From Acidobacteriaceae bacterium (lineage in GTDB: Bacteria > Acidobacteriota > Terriglobia > Terriglobales > Acidobacteriaceae): a stretch of 9,075 nt of DNA. Below are positions 5,671 to 9,075 of the stretch, in pieces. Position 1 is the stretch's first letter; the number at the start of each line of letters is the position of its first letter. A program made the position numbers and the translations under genes. Location of the stretch: the NCBI GenBank assembly GCA_003156235.1, contig PMGP01000009.1:1-9075 (forward strand). Direction: 5' to 3'. Below the pieces are notes generated by a model that did not search any database, was not told where the DNA came from, and saw nothing but the letters and a program-made list of their open reading frames with translations.

Positions 5671-6408
5671 TTAAAACACCAGCAGCTTCTGCAGGAAGCG
5701 CACTAACACGTTCTGCCGGTATGTGGAGTCGTTCACGATGCCCTTACCGGTCACTTCCAACTCAAGATCGGTCATGGCCGTCGATTGCACCTGGTTCTGC
5801 GCGCTCACATCTTCCGGGCGCACCAGGCCGCGCAGCTTGATCAGTTGCGTCTGCTGCGAGAAGGTCAACTGGCGCGTAGCCTGCACCACCAGCATCCCGT
5901 TGGGCAGCACGTCCACCACCTCGGCCCCGAAGGTTGTCGTCAGGCTGGAGTTGGTCGTGCTCTGGCCCTGCGCCGTGAGAGCCGAAGCAGCGGTCATGCC
6001 CAGCAGGTTTTGCAGGGCGTTCGAGGTCTTGAGCTTGCCAAACAGTCCTGTCAGGCCGGAGCTGGCGTTCGAGGCGCGGGAGTTCTTCACCCCGCCGTCG
6101 GTCGAGGCTGCCAGGCTCTCGCTGACCACAATCGAGACCACATCGTGCAGCCGGGCCGCTTTGGCGTCAGTGCCCAGACGCACCAGCCGGCCCGACGGAC
6201 TCCAGATCGATCCTGGCGTCAACACTTCGGCCGCCTGCTGCGCTCGCACCCGCTCGATATAGTTTTTGAGCGCCGTCTCAGGCGGGGTTTCCTTGCCCGC
6301 AATCCCCGGCGTCGACTTCTTCATGAGGCTGATCGCAGCAGCCGGTTGAACCGCTATCAGCGCCACCGCCGCCAGCAAGACTCCACTCCACAGCATTCTC
6401 AATCTCAT
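5671..6408 (-). CDS. flgH: Flagellar L-ring protein FlgH, without a lipobox cysteine
   Basis: FlgH forms the L-ring in the outer membrane around the distal rod. The 245-residue protein has a cleavable-looking signal peptide (LWSGVLLAAVALIAVQPAAA, residues 6-25). GSIWSPSGRLVRLGTDAKAA (about 66-85) then leads into the FlgH core LHDVVSIVVSES. Later blocks typical of the family are FGAEVVDVLPNGMLVVQATR, LRGLVRPEDVSAQNQVQSTA and MTDLELEVTGKG. It has no cysteine at all, whereas enterobacterial FlgH is an N-terminally acylated lipoprotein, so membrane attachment here must differ. The ATG overlaps the flgA stop by 4 nt (ATGA at 6408-6405). A weak GGGGG lies about 8 nt upstream inside flgA, which suggests coupling. 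Confidence 0.96.
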   Translation of the reverse strand: MRLRMLWSGVLLAAVALIAVQPAAAISLMKKSTPGIAGKETPPETALKNYIERVRAQQAAEVLTPGSIWSPSGRLVRLGTDAKAARLHDVVSIVVSESLAASTDGGVKNSRASNASSGLTGLFGKLKTSNALQNLLGMTAASALTAQGQSTTNSSLTTTFGAEVVDVLPNGMLVVQATRQLTFSQQTQLIKLRGLVRPEDVSAQNQVQSTAMTDLELEVTGKGIVNDSTYRQNVLVRFLQKLLVF

Positions 6409-6944
6409 GGCCGTGCCCCCGTCTCCGTCTGCAAGGCAGCGCGGCCAGGTCCCAGGGCAATCGCCCGCACCACATTGCCCCCAATTGTTAATCGCACATC
6501 GAGCGAAGCTCCTGGCGCGGCCGGGTTCATCGCGCGAGCTTCCAGAACCGCATCGACATGCGCCGTGTGCTCCTCCAAGATCAGCCGGTCTCCGGCGCGA
6601 ATCACAGGAGGAATCTGCACATCTCTGTTCAGACCCGCCGCCCGCGGGATTGCGCCGCCAGTCGCGCTCTGATGAGCCGCAACCAGCACCAGCCGCCCCG
6701 GCCCGCCCGGAACCTGGTCATTGCGCCGCAGCAGCCAACGGTCCCCGGTGTGCGGGTCGTCGATCTCGCGAACGACTTCCCCTAGCCCCATAGTTTCTAC
6801 CGAAGCCAACCCTCCCGACGAGAGCATGACTTGTGCGCGGGAACCGGCCGGCGACTGCGCACAGGCCAATGGCGCTGCCATAAGAGTCAGCACTCCAATG
6901 CCCAGCGTCATCGCCAGCCCCGATCCTGTCCGTCTCACCCACAT
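6405..6944 (-). CDS. flgA: Flagellar P-ring assembly chaperone FlgA (short form)
   Basis: FlgA is a periplasmic chaperone required for FlgI to assemble into the P-ring. The 179-residue product has a signal peptide (AMTLGIGVLTLMAAPLACAQ, residues 11-30). The C-terminal SAF/FlgA domain reads PPVIRAGDRLILEEHTAHVD (about 112-131) and ends VRLTIGGNVVRAIALGPGRA; the RAGD turn and the VxAxVxGPG-like end match the family. It is shorter than enterobacterial FlgA (about 219), and residues 31-105 are not recognisable to me, so the N-terminal domain is reduced or diverged. Position directly before flgH and flgI supports the assignment. The ATG at 6944 has AGGA at 6953-6956 with 8-nt spacing, at the edge of a heptad array. 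Confidence 0.85.
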   Translation of the reverse strand: MWVRRTGSGLAMTLGIGVLTLMAAPLACAQSPAGSRAQVMLSSGGLASVETMGLGEVVREIDDPHTGDRWLLRRNDQVPGGPGRLVLVAAHQSATGGAIPRAAGLNRDVQIPPVIRAGDRLILEEHTAHVDAVLEARAMNPAAPGASLDVRLTIGGNVVRAIALGPGRAALQTETGARP

Positions 6945-6951
6945 CAGCTTT

Positions 6952-7005
6952 TTCCTATTCCCTATTCCCTGTTCCCTGTTCCCTGTTCTCTGTTCCCTGT
7001 TCTCT
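6952..7005. repeat. Heptad array RTTCYCT (7 full units) filling the flgG-flgA gap
   Basis: Seven in-phase units run from 6957 to 7005: two attccct, two gttccct, then gttctct, gttccct, gttctct. A partial unit (ttcct) sits at 6952-6956. In the coding sense these are AGGGAAT, AGGGAAC and AGAGAAC. The array occupies almost the entire 59-nt gap, overlaps the flgG stop codon (7004-7006), and at its other end provides the AGGA that lies 8 nt before the flgA start. Confidence 0.92.
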
Positions 7006-7792
7006 AGTGCGTCATGTTATTGACTTGGGAGTACATATCGTCAGCGGCTTTGATGACCTTGGAGTTCGCCTCATAGGCCCGCTGCGCCAGCACCATCTGC
7101 ACAAACATGGTCACTACATCCACATTAGAATTCTCCAAATAGCCCTGCTGAAGGGTTCCCAGCCCCTCGGTTCCGCCCGGATTGCCCAGCACCGCATCCC
7201 CGGAGCTGAGCGTGGCCTGCAAGAGATTCGAGCCCATGCTTTCCAGGCCCCCGGGATTGGGAAAAGTGGCCAGTTGAATCTGCCCCAGTTGCGAGGGGTT
7301 CTGCTGACCCGGCAAGGTGGCGTCCACCACACCATACTGGGTGATGGTCACGGCCGTCGCATTGGGGGGAATGGTAATGGTGGGAATGATCGGGTCGCCG
7401 TCCGTGGTCACGATGGTGCCCTGGCTGTTCAGTTGAAACTGGCCGGCGCGGGTGTACTCGATGGTTCCGTCCGGCCGCTGCACCTGGAAGAATCCCGAGC
7501 CCTGGATGGCCAGATCATATTGATTGTTGGTCTGGTTCAGCGGTCCCTGGGTATTGATCACCTCGGTGGCCGCCGATTTGGTTCCCAAACCCACCTGCAA
7601 GCCCGCCGATACCGTGGTCTGGCTTTGCGCCGCTCCCGGCGTAACCAGATTCTGATAAACCATGTCCTGAAACTCCAATCGCAACTGGCGGAATCCTGTG
7701 GTCGACGAGTTGGCCAGGTTGTTGGCGATCGTGTCCAGGTTCAACTGCTGCGCGCTCATGCCGCTGGCTGCGGTATACAAAGCTCGAATCAT
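7004..7792 (-). CDS. flgG: Flagellar distal rod protein FlgG
   Basis: FlgG builds the distal rod that crosses the P- and L-rings. The 262-residue protein is of standard length and starts MIRALYTAASGMSAQQLNLD, followed by the rod signature TIANNLANSSTTGFRQ (21-36). Central blocks are YDLAIQGSGFFQVQRPDG (92-109) and YTRAGQF (113-119). The C-terminal block runs QQGYLENSNVDVVTMFVQMV (215-234) to LAQRAYEANSKVIKAADDMY (235-254), the canonical FlgG end. Short MIRALYTAASGM start, length and TTGFR separate it from FlgF and FlgE. The ATG at 7792 is supported by GAGGAG (7798-7803) with 5-nt spacing. It follows flgF after 62 nt and its TAG stop lies in the heptad array. Confidence 0.98.
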   Translation of the reverse strand: MIRALYTAASGMSAQQLNLDTIANNLANSSTTGFRQLRLEFQDMVYQNLVTPGAAQSQTTVSAGLQVGLGTKSAATEVINTQGPLNQTNNQYDLAIQGSGFFQVQRPDGTIEYTRAGQFQLNSQGTIVTTDGDPIIPTITIPPNATAVTITQYGVVDATLPGQQNPSQLGQIQLATFPNPGGLESMGSNLLQATLSSGDAVLGNPGGTEGLGTLQQGYLENSNVDVVTMFVQMVLAQRAYEANSKVIKAADDMYSQVNNMTH

Positions 7793-7822
7793 CTTGGCTC
7801 CTCATCAAGAATCAGGGATTCT

Positions 7823-7850
7823 ATTCCCTGTTCCCTGTTCCCTGTTCCCT
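7823..7850. repeat. Heptad array RTTCCCT (4 units) in the flgF-flgG gap
   Basis: One attccct and three gttccct units in perfect tandem, reading AGGGAAC/T in the coding sense. The array starts 4 nt after the flgF stop codon (7855-7857). At 7813-7818 cagggat pairs with tccctg at 7825-7830, giving a small hairpin that involves the last unit before flgG. The flgG ribosome-binding sequence (7798-7803) is outside the array. Confidence 0.92.
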
Positions 7851-7854
7851 GCCG

Positions 7855-8592
7855 TTAAACCTTCGGCAGGTCCTCGGTGGCAATCTTGTTGAACTCGGTA
7901 TGGAAGACGGTCAGCACCTTCTGCATCATCTCCGCCTCGCGCTGGATCAACATCAGGTTCATCGTCCCGGGAATCACGCCCTGGTTGGCGCCCTCAATGG
8001 CCCCCTGGTGAATCGCGGCATTCTTTGATAGCACCGGCGCAACGCCCTCCGGCGCTACATAGCGGTTAACGCCCTCGGGAGTCAACTGCGTGCCCTTCGG
8101 AAAGGTGTAGACGCCCACCGTGGCCACCACGCCGCCAGCCACCGAAACGGTGCCATCCGCGCCCACCGTCACCTGGCCGGGCGGAATGGGAATTTTTTGG
8201 CCGGTAGAGGACAGCACCGCATCGCCGGCTTCCGTCACCAGTTGTCCGGCCGGGGTGCGATGAAAGCCGCCGTCGCGCGTGTAGCGCGGCCCGTTGGGGC
8301 TCTGCACCATGAAAAAGCCCTCGCCTTCAACGGCCAGATCCAGCGGATTGCCTGTCTGTTGAATCGCGCCCTGGCCCAGGTTGAGCCGATCTCCGCCCAG
8401 CAGGCCGAAGTTGTTCACCGTCTGCCCCAACTGCGAGTCCTGGGCGTCGGGCCCCAGCAGCACTGAGCGAAAATACTCCTGCTCGGCCCGGTAACCAGGG
8501 GTCGACGCATTGGACAGATTGGTGGCCGCGATGTCCAGAGCCTGAGTGCGCGCCACCAACCCGGTCATCGCCGCATAGTATCCGCTATCCAT
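7855..8592 (-). CDS. flgF: Flagellar proximal rod protein FlgF
   Basis: FlgF is a proximal rod component located between FlgB/FlgC and FlgG. From the ATG at 8592 the protein has 245 residues: MDSGYYAAMTGLVARTQALD, then the rod signature IAATNLSNASTPGYRA (21-36), LDLAVEGEGFFMVQ (84-97), YTRDGGF (104-110), and a C-terminal helix from TMNLMLIQREAEMMQKVLTV. MDSGYYAAMTG and STPGYRA distinguish it from FlgG. The start is fixed by AGGAGG (8599-8604) with 6-nt spacing. The open frame extends to an ATG at 8733, but the extra 47 residues are translated heptad repeat and leader (PYSLLSIPYSLFP) and are not expected to be protein. It is the first gene after a 220-nt spacer with a large inverted repeat and a candidate sigma-54 promoter, so it may begin an operon. 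Confidence 0.96.
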   Translation of the reverse strand: MDSGYYAAMTGLVARTQALDIAATNLSNASTPGYRAEQEYFRSVLLGPDAQDSQLGQTVNNFGLLGGDRLNLGQGAIQQTGNPLDLAVEGEGFFMVQSPNGPRYTRDGGFHRTPAGQLVTEAGDAVLSSTGQKIPIPPGQVTVGADGTVSVAGGVVATVGVYTFPKGTQLTPEGVNRYVAPEGVAPVLSKNAAIHQGAIEGANQGVIPGTMNLMLIQREAEMMQKVLTVFHTEFNKIATEDLPKV

Positions 8593-8620
8593 CGCGCCCC
8601 TCCTGTGCAACAAAAGGATA

Positions 8621-8636
8621 TGCAGGTGGAGGACCG
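8621..8636 (-). promoter_or_regulatory. Candidate sigma-54 (RpoN) promoter upstream of flgF
   Basis: On the minus strand, CGGTCCTCCACCTGCA (8636-8621) has GG and GC separated by exactly 10 nt, the invariant spacing of -24/-12 promoters, and ends in CTGCA like the consensus TTGCA. The -24 side is weaker (CGGTCC against TGGCAC). Transcription would start near 8610, giving a leader of about 18 nt that just includes the AGGAGG at 8599-8604. Sigma-54 control of rod and hook genes is common in bacteria, but the match is partial. Confidence 0.35.
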
Positions 8637-8675
8637 GAAGAGACTTAGAAGTGATTAGAGAAACATCATAATTGG

Positions 8676-8816
8676 ATAAAACAGGGAATAGGGAATAGGG
8701 AATAGAAAGTAGTGAATACGGATCAGAGATCATAGGTCAGAGAAAAGAAAACCGGGCAGCGCCAGCCTCTAGCTGTTAGCTGCCCCTTGTTCCCTATTCC
8801 CTATTCCCTGTTTTAT
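8676..8816. repeat. Mosaic heptad tract bounded by a perfect 27-bp inverted repeat (cheX-flgF spacer)
   Basis: The arms 8676-8702 and 8790-8816 are perfect reverse complements over 27 bp, around an 87-nt middle. From 8677 to 8816 the DNA divides into exactly twenty 7-nt units: three GGGAATA and a variant GTGAATA near the left; units of the GAGATCA type (8719-8739, the reverse complement of the GATCTCT family); GTTAGCT-type units (8768-8781); then gttccct and two attccct. The right arm includes the cheX stop codon (8813-8815) and one base of the last sense codon. The left arm carries the same ATAAAACA in reverse. In the cheX transcript this could fold into a long stem and might end transcription, though there is no free T-run beyond the stem. 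Confidence 0.88.
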
Positions 8817-9075
8817 TGCAGTCCATCGCAGATGATGGTGACTTCGAAGCTGGCGTCGTCGAAATGATACGTGTGGTGGAGCTTGAACTCGGGAGACTGT
8901 ACATGGAGTTTGTAATTCTGCCCGGTAATCACGGCCGGAACCGATAGCCCGCAGTTGGCCGCCAGTTCCGGCACCTTGCCCTTCCACGTGCCGGCCAGCA
9001 TATTGCAGATCTCTCCGATCCCGTCCTTGACGGTATCGTCAACCTCGGTGAATTCCATGCCCGTCATGTGCGCGG
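8813..9075 (-). CDS. cheX: CheX-type chemotaxis phosphatase, C-terminal part (5' end outside window)
   Basis: CheX removes phosphate from CheY-P and so resets the signal to the flagellar switch; it acts in the cytoplasm. The visible 87 codons contain TEVDDTVKDGIGEICNMLAG, in which E-I-C-N is the E-x-x-N pair that CheX/CheC proteins use to attack the CheY aspartyl phosphate. The later CGLSVPAVITGQNY and strand-rich C-terminus also fit the CheX fold. CheX proteins are about 150 residues and the catalytic helix is normally in the second half. The reading frame also stays open past the ATG at 9067 to the window edge, so I infer that about 60-70 residues lie beyond 9075 and that this ATG is internal. 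It is transcribed toward flgF; its stop codon is part of the inverted repeat. Confidence 0.82.
   Translation of the reverse strand, partial: AHMTGMEFTEVDDTVKDGIGEICNMLAGTWKGKVPELAANCGLSVPAVITGQNYKLHVQSPEFKLHHTYHFDDASFEVTIICDGLQ

Noticed and set aside
5595..7023. Plus-strand frames containing SLFPIPYSLFP-like peptides
   Set aside because: These peptides are translations of the TTCCCTA/G heptads and recur at each array; they show repeat DNA, not protein.
7007..7858. Plus-strand open frame of 283 codons opposite flgG
   Set aside because: It is the antisense of the clearly real flgG gene, with His/Gly/Leu-rich composition and an end inside the heptad array.
8593..8733. A 47-residue N-terminal extension of FlgF from the ATG at 8733
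   Set aside because: The added residues are translated heptad repeat and leader sequence; the FlgF family start and a perfect AGGAGG place the start at 8592.
8677..8816. CRISPR array
   Set aside because: The period is 7 nt with no spacers of 30 nt or more, and no cas genes are present.
8676..8816. Insertion sequence or classical MITE
   Set aside because: There are matching terminal arms but no flanking direct repeat is visible, the interior is heptads, and one arm is part of the cheX gene end.

Overview
This window is a flagellar gene cluster, entirely on the minus strand, from what is probably a member of the Acidobacteriota (Terriglobia-like). The phylum is inferred from three things: the style of the FlgK, FlgM and FlgN proteins, a truncated secreted protein at the left edge that resembles the start of acidobacterial VWFA-type proteins, and the intergenic repeats. 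I ran no database search.

Read in the direction of transcription (right to left), the order is: 3' part of cheX (CheY-P phosphatase); flgF and flgG (rod); flgA, flgH and flgI (P- and L-ring assembly); a single-domain flgJ (rod-binding); flgM (anti-sigma-28); a flgN-like chaperone; flgK and flgL (hook-filament junction). A 74-residue protein of unknown function and the first 57 codons of a secreted protein follow. flgA/flgH, flgI/flgJ and flgN/flgK overlap and are probably translationally coupled. The other pairs are separated by short spacers. Together the genes cover rod completion, passage through peptidoglycan and outer membrane, the sigma-28 checkpoint and the junction on which the filament grows. 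flgB, flgC, flgD, flgE and the filament gene are not here. Four starts need care: flgK probably uses TTG at 3152, flgF starts at 8592, flgM probably at 4042, and cheX runs off the right edge.

The most unusual content is in the spacers. Seven non-coding gaps contain 7-bp tandem repeats of several unrelated words: GGGAATA/GGGAACA, GTTAGCT, GATCTCT, and degenerate words with an ACAG or TCAG core. Different words often follow one another in the same 7-nt register. The cheX-flgF spacer is twenty heptads long (140 nt), contains three of the word families, and is bounded by a perfect 27-bp inverted repeat whose right arm includes the cheX stop codon. The flgK-flgL spacer has a similar, less perfect layout. 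Several arrays abut or contain stop codons, carry four or more in-phase G-triplets on the coding strand, and in two cases supply the only visible ribosome-binding sequence of the next gene. A different nested inverted repeat (3586-3674) lies between flgM and flgN.

No tRNA, rRNA, CRISPR array or insertion sequence was seen. No gene-free stretch exceeds about 220 bases.
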